Assembly: GCF_002878395.1 (NCBI RefSeq)
Contig: NC_061121.1
Span: 10,241,084-10,305,083, forward strand
Direction of reading: 5' to 3'
Length of the DNA stretch: 64,000 nucleotides
Origin: Capsicum annuum
Lineage: Eukaryota > Streptophyta > Magnoliopsida > Solanales > Solanaceae
Within the stretch, counting starts at the first letter, position 1; each line of letters begins with the position of its first letter. Below, piece by piece: positions 44,843 to 56,695 of this stretch. The translations under genes and the position numbers were made by a program. The notes beneath the pieces were generated by a model that searched no databases, was not told the DNA's origin, and saw only the letters and a list, made by a program, of their open reading frames with translations.

Positions 44843-47800
44843 GTTCATAGTCCCAGGATGTCTGCAAAATTGTGTCGGGTAGAGTCTTATTTATGGGTGT
44901 GTAGCGCCTCACACTTATAGGTAGGAGGCTACTAGGCGTTTAGGAATGTCTCTCTTTCTTGATGTTCTAGTTCATGTTATAGAGTCAGAATGTTCCTTTT
45001 ACATACTCTAATTCATGCTATTGTGTCTCCCATACGGAAGTAAAGTCATCCCAATTCTTTCCTTACTTTGTGTGCTCAGATATGTCTCATTATTGGGGCG
45101 ATTCAACTGCAAAAGTTTAGAGTCTAAACAGTATGGTCCTTTCTGATTAAGCCATATAAGAGTTTAATAGTTCTGCAAGAACTTGAGAAGAGTTCATTAG
45201 TGCTCCAAGGTGTATTGATTTTAGTGTGAACTTTCATTCTGATGAAATCGTATTTTTCATCCTACAGTATTAAGTGTATTCAGTCCCTTTCAAAATTTAA
45301 GTTGCAGACATCATGCTTCAGGGGGAATGATGTGTAGCACAACGTTGGAACAGTATTTCCACCCGAATAGTAGTATAAGTTAAAGTGACGGTGTCATGAC
45401 CTATTGGTAGTGATATTGGATCAAGAAGTTGGTGATCTGAAGTTGCAAGGTTAGAAATCAGAGTGAGGGTGACTTTTGTGTAGATAAATATGTTTAGCTA
45501 AATAACTGATGTTTGAGAATGATTTACCATTTTATAGTGATAGACTAATGTGGTAGCTAGTAGCATGTTTCGATTGTATTGTAGTCTTTGGGGGAAGTGT
45601 TAGACTCAGATTTCTTTTATTTATAAGAGTAAGATGTGTATTCTTATATCATTGAATGTTGTGTGTCAAGTTTCTATCTCTTACAATCTTGTTATCATTA
45701 TGTTGTTGAAACTGAAAGTCTAGTTAAGCCATGTGGGGCTCTTTCGATTCACTAGCATAGTTTCCTTGTCATTCATCTCATTTCTTGTTCAAACACACAA
45801 AATCAAACTCTAGTAAAGCCGTGTGAGGCCTATTTCGATTCACTGGCAACTTGTTGTTCATCTTGTTATTCTTGTGTTGGTTGGAACTGGGGTTTAGTGG
45901 TGTAATGACAAGAAAAGTGTTAAGGGTGATTTATTGAATATATGTATAGCCGAATCTTTTTGCATGAGATTGAGTTGGTAATAAAGTGATATATCCTTGT
46001 TTGTTAGTTTAGTAGAAGGTAGAGAAAGAGTTATTTCTTAAGGTCAATTGTTGTTTTCTTGAAATATAAAAAGAGTTGTTGATGGTATTTTTTGAGCAAG
46101 AAAAGTATAGGTTATATATGAAGGTACTTGGTGGATGAATGTAGTTAATTTAGGCATCACTGAGATTGCAAGAGGGAGTTTAATTGAAACTTATGGAGTT
46201 ATGGACTAAGTTTAGCTGTAGAAAAAAAGGGTAGATAGTAATGGTGTGTAGAAGGAGGATGTGTTAATGGATTGTGAATAGGGTAGGCCATATAATTATG
46301 ATCGATTGTTGTTTTTATGGAGTTCTGGTGTACTAGTGTTTCTTGATATTTTTTTAAGTGAGAATTGTGTGTAAGGTTGATTGTTAACCATGTTTATCAC
46401 TAGACATTAAGTTTGAACAGTTGATGGCCAAGAAGGCAGATGTGATGATTTCTTTGTTAATGGTACTAGTTATAGGGAAGTGATCTAATAGGCTTGAACA
46501 ACGTATGCAAGAGCTTAAGTTTATTTGAGTCGTAGTGAAGTATGATGTTGTATGTATGATGTAGAAATATGCCAAAACTGATATGGAGTTGCTGCATTTT
46601 CTAAGGCTATTGCATGTTACGTGTAGCTAGTAGTACCGTTAAGTTGCTAGATGGAGAAAGACAAGTTAGATGGTACATGGTGTTCTAAATGGCCAAGTTA
46701 AGAAGTTATGATTAATAATGTTGAGCCTTTTTGTAGAATCTTGATTCTCATGGTTTAGAAATATAATTTTGCAGGCATGATGCTGGTAGACTATGATAGA
46801 AGTGGTATGGTCGGTCAAAGGTTTGGAGATATCCATGTTTAGAGTTAGAAGAATCTAAGTTGGTGAATGTTTAAGCTATTATATGATGACTTTTGGGGCT
46901 ATAGAAACCTAAGGGTTGAATCTTAGAAGGAGGTATTAGCATTGGTTGCTATACATGAAGATACTATCTTATAGGGTAAGTTTAGTTTTATGTGTATTGT
47001 TATATCCCCAACTCTAGAGTAAAGTGATTTCAATTTATACCAGAGTGTATATAGTGGTCCACAGACTTAGATTAATGGCTTAAATCTAAGGGGGAGATGA
47101 TTGAACGAGTAACCAAGTAAAGTTTTCAGATGCTAATAGATGTGCCAGTAAGGTGTGGAATTGGTTGTAAGAAAGAACGATACTCAATCAATTCTTATTT
47201 CAGCAGTTTACTTCAGTTATTTCGATATATACTCAGGCTTTATGTTTCAGCTCATGATCATAGTCCGTGTTTATTCAATGATAAGGAATCATGTACTCTC
47301 CTAATTCCTAGTATGATGAGTTCCCAATTTGTTCAGCAATCAGAATCACTTTTTGATAGTTATGAATTCCAAAAATTCAGTTCATGCAGTTCATGACTCT
47401 TGTGCATATGTTATACTCTTTACTATCAGTGAAAATTCAGATTTATATTAGCTACGTCCTCAAATTAGATCTCTTTAATGAGTCCATACCATGAGTGCTC
47501 TATTCCTCACACCTCAGTAGGGTATAAAGTAATGCTTAGTACTGCCCTCATATTTTGTATTTCGGTATTCTAATTTTTCAATGACCTTTTCCCTGAGGTC
47601 GAGATAGTGATGATAAATAGTTGCTTAGATGAGAAATATGCTTTATGAGTGTTTGTTTAGAAGTGCATATATGTGTATGAAGATAGGCTTGAATGTCATG
47701 TTTGTATACATACGAATGGATGCTTTGAGTGTTTGTAAGTGTCTAATGCGAAGTTGAATGTGATTGTTGTAGTGGAAGTTAGAATTATGCAAGAGATGAG

Positions 47801-48744
47801 GAATTGTGAAATGCAGGGTGTACTGAATTCAAGATTCAGACTAGTACTACAACATTATTATGTGCATTTTGTGATTTTGAGTTAGACTTGAAGATGGTGA
47901 GGGGATTTAGTTCAATTTAGATATTAGTAGATGGAAATATCAGTGGCCATGTGAGAAAAATATGTGGAATCAATCAGTGGTAATATGTGGCTAACCTTGA
48001 AAGTAAGAAGTTGCATTGCCTAAGGTTTGGTAATTCTATCCTAGTTTATAAGTTACATGTCTATATTCCGTGCTATAGAGTAGTGTCAATGTTGTGATTC
48101 CGTACTTGGATATATCATGTAAATTGTGCCCAAGATCCTTTACTCCCTAATGATTCTAGAACTCCTTTTGAAAGAGTGTTCAGTATAATTCTGTCTGTAT
48201 ATCCAGCAAATCAGTTTGACAGTCAGGCAGGCAAGTTGCAGCAGTTTTCCACCTTTTCACCCAGTCCTACAATCCAAAATCCAATACGTATGAACATCCC
48301 AAAAGACAATCTATTCCATCCATGTAAGTTGCGAACTTAGTTCAGTCCAAGCATCATGTTTCTGATTCAGTTGTTTAGTCATGACTAAGTTCATAAGAGT
48401 TCAACACATAATCTCAAATTTTTTTAGCTATTTTAGCTTAGAGAGTGTAATATCTTTGTACGATATAAATATTTCTGCCTCATGATTCATACTTACATAA
48501 GTTATCACTTCCAAATCCAATGTGCTTGATTTGAGCATAAAAACTTCAGGGGGAATCCTAAATTCTCAACGTGAATCAACTCTTTAAAACAAATAAGGGA
48601 AAGTCAGCTCAGAATTCAGTTTCATGATAGAAGTTTAAATGTTTCAGATCAGTTATATCCTTTCTTAGAAGACACATCATGTACGCGTTATTACATACCT
48701 TTAAGCTTCAACGTTCCTACCCATCATTCAGGCACGAATGATCC
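44843..48744 (+). other. Internal region of the LARD, no coding
   Basis: AT-rich, many stops in all frames. One short repeat pair near 45720 and 45812 (tctagttaagcc, tttcgattcact). The text gcttcagggggaat near 45314 resembles a stray polypurine tract. Confidence 0.6.
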
Positions 48745-48758
48745 CAAGGGGGAGATAA
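48745..48758 (+). other. Polypurine tract of the LARD
   Basis: cccaagggggagataa lies just before the 3' LTR start TGTAACACCC, as in elements B and C. Confidence 0.75.
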
Positions 48759-51005
48759 TGTAACACCCAACATTTCGGGCATGAAAAAAAATCATCATTT
48801 CTATGCATAGATGATCCAAAAGACATAAATCCTATGCAAATTTGCCATATTAATCAATTATGTAGTGTGGGAACCTATTTGAGTATGAATTGAAATCATA
48901 GAGGTCCCCTAACTCAAGGAAGAGTTAAAAGTTTTCCTATCATTTGAGTTTGAGTGAGTGTCAAAACATAGGTCAAATTCAATTTACCATAACTCTTCGT
49001 ATATAACTAATTAGAGGGATACTATATATCAAATGAAAGAATTTCAAATTATCTTTCCAACGATACCAATTTCACCAAAATCCGATACCCGAGCAAAAAT
49101 TTATGGCCATTATCGTCACTGAGACAATAGCATTGCGCGATTAGCGTACGACACATGCTCTGTCGCACGCACCTAATTTCCAGGTTCTGTTTCACATTTT
49201 TAAGGGAAAAAGGGGTATTTTCCACCCCCTATTCAACCATAACATGGGATTAAATCCACCAAACACCAAAACAAGGTCATTCTCCCTCAAAATCACCAAG
49301 AACACTTCTTAGGGTTTCAACCCAAAGATCAAAATATCTTAAGATTTCACCATGGGTTTTCAATAATTCTTTGAGATTCAGAATCTCCATTGTGAGGGCT
49401 ACAAGAAGCATCCATCAATTGTTCGAATAGCATCCCTAAAGCACAAGTTCAATCAAGAGTCATAAATTAAGGTACGTGGAGTTTTTCTAAAATTTCATGG
49501 GCATAGAAATCTTCTTTTAATTATGCAAAGGGTTTAGAAATCATGTTTTTTAAGAAAATGGTTTTGGATTTATTATTTTAATCATGTTTTTAGATGTCTT
49601 GATGATATTGTTTTGGTCTTTAGGCCTTCCTCCAAAGTGATTTGAAATCCTATGTATATGTATGTATGTGTTTTAATATGATGTTTGAATTGAGAGCATG
49701 ACTCACATGAAATCCCTCTTTTGATAAGATTTATCTCATTTTTCATATGATATAGATTGTTTTGAAATGCATCTTGAAAAGCATGATATGAAATGTATTG
49801 ATTTATACTATGACATGAATATGATTTTTGAATCAAAAGAGAGGGTTGTTTGTATTGATAAATATTGAGTATAAATATCTAATGGAAAGAGTTGCAGGGT
49901 TTGACAAAGATTTCAGGACCACCATATTATTATTGAAAGAATGATAATCCCTGCATAGTTTTGACTTGTGCTTTCGGAAGATGAAATCTCTTATATTGTT
50001 TACATGTTTGGGTGGTCTTAATTGAGTTTTATGAAAGAATCATGCATGATACAATATGGCTCAGAAATGGGACTTGTAAGTCTTGGTGTGACGACACCAA
50101 CTCAGATAATGCCATGGTTATTCAGAATAGAATAGAATATATGTTTGAAATCATATTTTTAGATTTTGAAACTAGAATGATCCATGTTTCGGAGCGGGCT
50201 AAAATTGGGCATAAAGTGAGTTTAGGTGGTTCCCCGAATAAGACATGAGTGTATATTATTGTACGCTGGAGACGGCCCTGTGGCGTAGTAGATTTAGAGA
50301 ATCTAACCCTTGCAGAAAACATGGGTTGGGGGCTTCCCCGGCGAGTCAATGGTGGATTCTATATAGCTCATGGAATATTAGACTTGTAGGGGAATGCCAC
50401 CTAGCTTAGAAGTAATACAAAGATCAGAAAATTGAATTGACAAAAAGGTTTATGATTATCAAAAATATCCATGTGTTTTGAAATTGTATCTTTCATGATT
50501 TTTATGACTAGCCGTCAACTATTTTATTTATATAAATAAGGTTTATTTTTGATTTCTTCGAGTACCAGTACATCTGTATTGAAGCCCCCTCCCTTCCAGG
50601 TTCTGAGTTTCAATCTAGGGGCCCCGATAAGCAGTAGATTTTCTCCAAGCAGAAGTGCAGAGTCCCATGATAAGCCTTCTATATTTCAGAAGGCCTAGTT
50701 ACTTTAGTCATTTATCATTAGTATGTTTTGGTCTACTGGGGGTCTTGTCCCTATTTTCAGACCATTGCGTTTTTGCATGTAGTAGAGATTTGCAGACTGA
50801 GTCAGATATCGTTCGAATATTTTTTTAAAATAGCATCTTTCATTATGATTTGACTTCAAATTTAATGACCATTTTTACGTTTCACTATATATTTCTGCAT
50901 TACATTTTTTATGAACAATTTATGTGATTACAGGTTAGAAGGGCATCCGGGCCTTTATGGTTCAGGATGCCTGTCACGGCTAGGGCCCCGGTTCGGGTCA
51001 TCACA
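48759..51005 (+). repeat. 3' LTR of the non-coding element
   Basis: TGTAACACCCAAC to GGTCATCACA. It is homologous over its length to the 5' LTR. The hairpin at 49146-49168 (GTACGAC...GTCGCAC) has one mismatch compared with 42921-42943. Confidence 0.9.
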
Positions 51006-51170
51006 TTTTTTATCAAACAATATTTGATTCCTTTCTATACATGCCCCAATATAATTTTCAGGGTCAGATTTCCAAATATTTACTTATATAAGTAATCTTT
51101 ATATAATTTTTTATGAACTATTATTTATGATGTGCTATACGAAATAACATGTTTGTTTTTTTTGCATGGC

Positions 51171-51398
51171 AGGGACTGTAGAGTGTTTGTAGCTAGTTGT
51201 GCAGAATACTTAAGGGAAGGAATAACAGACCCTTCAGTTGGTTTTGAAGCAGAATACCATCGTATGCGATACGCGTCAGTCTTTCAAAATTACGATCTTC
51301 TAAAAGCAAAGAAGGGTTATGTTAGTGAGAATAAAGACCCTCCAAGGCCAAAAACTCACCCACTTCCTGATGAAAGAGCAATTGTTAGTATTGATTAG
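51171..51398 (+). pseudogene. Ulp1/C48 peptidase-like C-terminal exon
   Basis: After an acceptor (ggcag) the frame reads DCRVFVASCAEYLREGI. The D-C pair is the position of the catalytic Cys in Ulp1-type SUMO proteases (usual D-C-G-x-F-V; here Gly is Arg). It continues FEAEYHRMRYASVFQNYDLL and KAKKGYVSENKDPPRP to TAG at 51396-51398, the ending usual in transposon-carried Ulp1-like plant proteins. The frame is intact. The His and Asp of the catalytic triad should be in earlier exons, which are missing or unrecognised, so the gene is broken. Confidence 0.7.
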
Positions 51399-51639
51399 GA
51401 TAAAAGATGATTATGATTTATAGATTTTAGTTATATGAATTTGTTAGGAATGCTGCATTTTAACTAATTTAGGTGTTTTATTTTTACAAATCTGTTTTAA
51501 CACTTTTTAACCTATATTTATGGATTAATGGTGATAATTTTTTTGCATGGTTATTGTGTTCTGTACATGATTTATCATTTTTTTTGGTATACACATAGTA
51601 TTACTGCATCCATTAAATCTATTATAGGTTTATTACTAT

Positions 51640-52200
51640 ACGTGTATATATCTAGTTTTCAATATTATTAGAAAAACAGCTACACTGCATATACTTTTTA
51701 ATTTGTGTATATGTCTTCATATACATAGAATTTGTATCTACAAAACACATTCGTTATTTAAAATTTGTATATGTTTTCATATAAATAGCATTTTTTTCTA
51801 CAAAACACATTAAGGTTTTCAGTCCATAGAGTTTATGTATATGTTTTTTTTTATTTGTATGCATGTATATGATTATACATACATAGTATTATTGTATTCC
51901 TTATGTCTATTATAGACTTATTACTATGAGTGTACAGGACTATACATACATAAACAAATGACTTGTTTTTAACAGTGTATATGTCTTCATCTATTTATCA
52001 CTTTTGTCTTCAAAATGCATTCATTATTATGACATAACTTGATTCATTCATAAATAGCCGGTATAAAAATAAATTTTTCTGTAATTTTTTTTTTGTTTAT
52101 ACTGTTTTGTGATTCACATTAAATTCATAAATTTTGAATCCATGTATATGTACTCATATACATATAATATTTTGTCATCTGTAGTTACTACTAATATATT
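51640..52200 (+). repeat. Irregular AT-rich repeats (tgtatatg...catatacatag)
   Basis: A segment of the type gtatatgtcttcatatacat followed by tctacaaaacacatt recurs near 51707, 51768, 51975 and 52141 with divergence. It lies after the Ulp1-like exon and resembles text in its intron at 38570-38945. Confidence 0.55.
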
Positions 52201-52554
52201 CAATATATATGTAAACATTTACTTACATATATATAGTCTTATATAGTACCTAATTTCACGAGTAATTTATATGTCGTTGATAAGTTATATTTATCAACTA
52301 AAAATAACATTCATTAATGAATAAATAATGAATGTACAGGCATCAAATAAATAACTAACTATCCCAGCAAGCACAAACACAACACAAATGACAATAAAAT
52401 ACATCAAACATAAATGGTAAACTTAAGAAAACTCTCATTTATTTTAATATTAAAATAGCAAACTAAATTTGTTCATAAAGTCATTACTAAAAAATTGACA
52501 ACGATTATCGAGTGATTAATATTCAAGAATTTATGGAATCTAAAACTTAGTTCT
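52201..52554. other. AT-rich DNA between Ulp1 exon and MULE transposase
   Basis: No gene, tRNA or repeat recognised. Confidence 0.5.
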
Positions 52555-53063
52555 CCTTTGAAAAAAAATTGCAGGAATGCCTATTGTGCCCTTCATGTTC
52601 GCATAGTCCGCAATGACAAGATGATGAAGAAGACATGATTGGACACTACTACAATAGCTCTTCTACAGTAATGAATTATTGCATCTCTTTTTAACAAATT
52701 AAATCGCTCAATGCTCACCACATATGACAATCAAAGCTTTTATTATGATTATCCTCCATCACAAACACATAACCTTCAGGAACAACCTATAAAATAAATC
52801 AAGTAACATATTGGATCTTCGAAGAAATTACATCATAGATGCATTGTATATAGACAACGTAAATGCATTGCCATTGGTTTAATTTCATAAGCAAGCGACT
52901 CTAAAATGAAATCTCTATCTTGAGCAATATCATTCACAAACAGTTTACCCTCTGATTCAGTGATAATTATTTCTTCAATTTTATAATTTACATATTCTGT
53001 TTCGGTTCTCCATTGACAAGAGTACCTCAAAAGAAAAGCAATATTCATCTTCTTGAATTTCAA
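52555..53063 (-). pseudogene. MuDR-type transposase remnant
   Basis: On the minus strand a 76-codon frame (53063 to 52833) starts MKFKKMNIAFLLRYSCQWRT and then ETEYVNYKIEEIIITESEG, the N-terminal layout of MuDR-type transposases (M-x-I-x-F-x-L-x-Y...G-x-W). Further on (about 52640-52590) comes CHCGLCEHEGHNRHSC, a CCHC zinc knuckle of the kind at the C-terminus of MULE transposases. The central catalytic domain is missing. Stops interrupt the second piece. Both pieces are short, so the call is moderate. Confidence 0.5.
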
Positions 53064-54114
53064 TTTATTTTTTTCTTCAAATCGATCGATAAATAGGTGC
53101 TTGATTTGTTTTTGTTTTATGTTTTTCTCCTGATTTGTTTTTAATGTATTTGTATAATTTAAAATTTAAATTTCAATAGTTGTTACATAAATACGGGATG
53201 CAGTAATCCTCTTAATAAATTAATTATGTTAATTATGACCCTAAAAGGAAGGGAATTAGTTATTTCTATGTTTAATGACAGTAACAAATTCACATATACA
53301 AAGGTGGTTATGTATATGTCGTCTATATTATGCAAACTAATTGAGAGAGAGAGTAAAGTAATTTAAAAAGTGAGAGAGTGTAATTACTTCTAAAAGTATT
53401 GGTATTTATGCTATGTAAAAAGTGCTATAGAGTGTCCTTTTTTCATTATTTTATTTGTGACCCAAATAATGTAACGCCCGTAACTAATATTTAATAAAGA
53501 ATAGATCATGTCCATACATCAGACTATTTGATGGATGACCAGATAAAGTCTCAATTAACCTCTATAAATTGATTCTCCAGCCGCCCATTAGGTTTACAAC
53601 ATATTCTTTACAATTTTTCATTGCCGCATATTCTTTACAATATTTCCATCACTATCGGCAAAGGTAAAGTAAAGCTAGGACAAGTCGATAGAAATCAGAT
53701 GTGAGATTAACGTTTTTCTTTTTCTCTGCGATTATATTTTTTGTATTAGGTATATCTTTTTTTAACGTCTCTCTCTGTAAAATTATCATGTTCAAGATCC
53801 TGACATGTCTTAAATTTCTCTTTATACTCTAGTTTTAAAAGTTGAAAGAAAATGTGCACTTTCTGAATTTGTCATATTTTTATACTTGTCAAAATCAATT
53901 TGACAGAAACAAGTATGCTATCTTCAACTTATTTTACAGTTTTTTGTGTAATTTCTGATGAGAGGAATTTCAACAATCAACTAGTACTTAACCACACATG
54001 GTGCTTAAATAAATATAGGCAAAGTTAAGTGAGAGATAGTATCCCAATCAATTACTATGGGTAGTATCACATTTTTGATGAAGTAAGTACATACATTCAT
54101 TAGTATACATTTTT
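53064..54114. other. AT-rich DNA, right end of the MULE and beyond
   Basis: Candidate right terminal repeat of the MULE at 53290-53440 (cattatatatata-like, gagagagagtaaag, tgctatgtaaaaagtgc). No gene in 53471-54114. Confidence 0.4.
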
Positions 54115-54305
54115 AGAATGTATTTGGATTGACTTATTTAAGGGTTTTTAAGGCAAAATTGCTTTTAAGATTTTTATGATATTTGGATAAAATAAAAAAT
54201 TGCTTTTAAGCCTATTTGTAATCCTTTTAAGTTAGAATTTCTAACTTATGATTTTTGACTTATGCCAAATGCTATAAGCTAATCAAAACTAACTCTTGTT
54301 TTATC
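54115..54305. mobile_element. MITE (hAT-like ends)
   Basis: The left end gtatttggattgacttat and right end ataagctaatcaaaactaac are inverted copies, as in the TTTGGATTGACTTA MITEs of Solanaceae. Non-coding. Confidence 0.6.
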
Positions 54306-54527
54306 TCATGTCACAAACATGAAAGGTAAAATGAAAAGATTAAATTGAAGTTATTACCAAATATTTAAGTAAGCCTTATAGCAAAATATCATTCATCTTT
54401 TTACCCTTTTAAAGTAGAGTTAACATCTGAGAAAATATTTATTTAATTATTTTTCTAATTTTTAGGATTTTAGAATTAATCAAATTTTATGTATTAAATC
54501 CTTCTCTATTTTAAAAATATAGAAAAT

Positions 54528-55235
54528 TTACCAAGGCAGGCCCTCAAACTTTGGCACAGTTTATAAATTAGACACTTTATTAAATTTTATCAAGTTCAAG
54601 TATTTATTGTTGAATTTTTGTTTAAATTAAATAAAAAATTACAAGAGGGATATTTTTAATGCAGTGTCTTTTAAATAAAAGGTTGTAACATCCTCTTATT
54701 TCTAGCGTATCTTTTAAAGAAACTTTTTATAGACTATTTCTTTACAACTTTTTCCAAAAGGACACTTTCTTCATCAAAAAGATGAAGTTCATATTCTTTC
54801 TTTCCAATAGGATTTTTTTCACTATTTGCTTAGCGCAAAAATTTGTAAGCTTGTTATATCCACTAAAACATAGTATAATCCCATCGCAATATCATAGAGG
54901 ATAGGGAGCAAATAACACTTTTAAATTATTGAAAAATATATTTCAAAAATACAAAAATATATGAAGAAAAACACAAGATAAAGGTTTGACAATATGTACA
55001 ACGAATAAAAGATTTGAGGGTTGAAACATGCGTCAAACAAATATAGAATTAAATGTTTCACACGTGTTTCAAGTCTCAAATCTTGTGTTTGTTGTTCATA
55101 TTTCAAAACTTCATCTTGTATATATTTTTGTGCCTTGTAACATATTTTTCAACATTTATTAGGTCACTAGTTAAGTTAAAGGGTCTATTTACTAACTCTG
55201 TGAAGTTTGATAAACTATCTTGGCATTTAGCATTA
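54528..55235. mobile_element. Inverted-repeat element, about 0.7 kb
   Basis: The left end accaaggcaggccctcaaac followed by agtttataaattagacac, and the inverted right end (gccaagatagtttatcaaac, agttagtaaatagacccttt), resemble each other over about 45 bp. No coding. Probably a MITE; the class is unknown. Confidence 0.45.
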
Positions 55236-55929
55236 AAATTTTTAAAGCAATTAAGATTTTAATGACCTTTTAAGAAGTCATTTTATGTTGAATAAAATTG
55301 TACTTATAATGCGAAACAACCTTATTTTACCTTTAATGCTGATAAGTCTTTCTTAGTTTGATGGCATAACAATATCTTAACAACCAATTACAAATAAAAA
55401 AATGTGTTTGCAATATGATATCAATTTATTAGTGCCAAAACAACCAATAATAAACTACAATACGAAATCGTAAGTGTTACTTGTTTACGTGAATAACTTA
55501 TACAATATGTTCTAATCTATTATACAATTTGTAGTACATTGCATATTCGTAATGCTAATATTTAAATTATCTGGTAATTCATTGACAGTATGATAATACA
55601 AATTTTATAATAATTAACATGAGATATATATATAATGCTCATGTAGGAGCAAAAAACCTTGTTGCCTTTCACACCACATAGAACTCATGACTAGTAGATT
55701 AGTGCAACACTCGATGTCCCAAAGTCAATCTTTACCTTTCCAAAGGGAGAGAATTGTAAAAGAATATATTATGAGAAATTTATCAAGGTCAACATGAAAA
55801 GAGAGAGTGTAGTGGAGTTTGAAAATATCTCTTTCCTAATTTTGTGTTTTTGTGAGTACAAATTTTGCAATAGTTCATTAAGGTCAATAAAAGGAGGAAC
55901 GACTAATTGGCTATATTTATTTGTTAGCC
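55236..55929. other. AT-rich flank of element C, nothing recognised
   Basis: No ORF, RNA gene or repeat recognised. The join with gag-like codons of element C is near 55930. Confidence 0.45.
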
Positions 55930-56200
55930 TCAATGAACCCTCGATGTGACTTATGTGGAAAGTATCATCTAGGGAAGTGCCTGTTTGGCAGTTTAGTATG
56001 TTATGCTTGCGGCCAGCCTGGCCTCATTCAAAGAGACTGTCCGTCTGCAGTGGGATTTTCGGAGATGCCAAGTCCCAAAAAAATTCCTCAACCCTACCAC
56101 CACCGTCTAAAGGAGATACTTCATCCATCCGGGGTAGCCACAACCAACTGTATGCTCCATCCAGTCGCCAGGATACAGAGGCATCACCAATTCTGGTCAA
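55930..56200 (+). pseudogene. Element C gag, nucleocapsid end only
   Basis: The frame reads NPRCDLCGKYHLGKC, then CYACGQPGLIQRDC. The second knuckle has CX2CX4LX4C, so its His is Leu. The frame is displaced relative to the protease by a frameshift. Confidence 0.8.
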
Positions 56201-56695
56201 CGGTACGTTACATATTTTCTCCCGTGATGTGTATGTATTACTTGATCTCAAGTCTATCTTGTCTTATGTGACCCCTTATGTGGCTATTGGTTTTGGTTTT
56301 GAACTTGAAACTATTCTTGAGCCTTTCTTTGTTTCCACTCCGGTTGGTGACTCTATTATGGCTAGAAGGGTGTATAGAAATTGTGTGGTATCTGTTTATA
56401 ATCTATTTATTGTATCATACCTTATAGAGCTTGACATGATTGACTTTGATGCTATCTTGGGGATAAATTGGTTCCATTTAAGTTATGCCGCATTAGATTG
56501 TAGGCCCCAAAAGGGTACTTTCTCCTTTCTGAATGAACCAGTGATAGAATGGGAGGGGTATTCTTTAGCACCCTGAGGGCAATTTATATCTTATATTAGA
56601 TCCTATAAGCTTATATGAAAGGTTTTTTATACCATATTATTCGAGTCAAGGATTCTAGTTGTAAGACACCACAAAACCCTAAGCTTAGTCCAGTT
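56201..56695 (+). pseudogene. Element C aspartic protease, broken
   Basis: IFSRDVYVLLDLKSILSYVTP carries the active-site segment (L-D-L-K-S, so the Gly-containing motif is lost). Then VSTPVGDSIMARRVYRNC, LIELDMIDFDAILGINW and, after stops at 56574 and 56617, the frame IRSYKLI. It is cut after SPV by the solo LTR at about 56696. Confidence 0.85.

Larger units (their letters stand above)
42532..51005 (+). mobile_element. Complete non-coding LTR element (LARD)
   Basis: 5' LTR 42532-44823, primer site from 44824, 3.9 kb internal region, polypurine tract (aaggggga near 48747) and 3' LTR 48759-51005, flanked by a T5 TSD (42527-42531 and 51006-51010). The two LTRs are about 85-90% alike by eye, so the insertion is old. 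The internal region has no gag or pol: the longest frame there (88 codons at 47130) has no domain. This fits a large retrotransposon derivative that relies on a Tekay element for movement. Confidence 0.88.
37640..53470. mobile_element. Probable Kaonashi-like MULE relic carrying a Ulp1 gene
   Basis: A Ulp1-like peptidase gene (plus strand, 38137-51398 in pieces) faces a MuDR-type transposase remnant (minus strand, 52555-53063). That pairing defines Kaonashi-type MULEs, which carry a Ulp1-like domain. Candidate degenerate terminal inverted repeats lie near 37640-37790 and 53290-53440, but a clean TIR/TSD was not found. Two LTR insertions (38951-42316 and 42532-51005) account for about 11.9 kb, leaving an original element of roughly 4 kb. 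Confidence 0.45.

Noticed and set aside
47130..47396. 88-codon open frame in the LARD
   Set aside because: No recognisable domain, no splice context; length is expected by chance in 3.9 kb.
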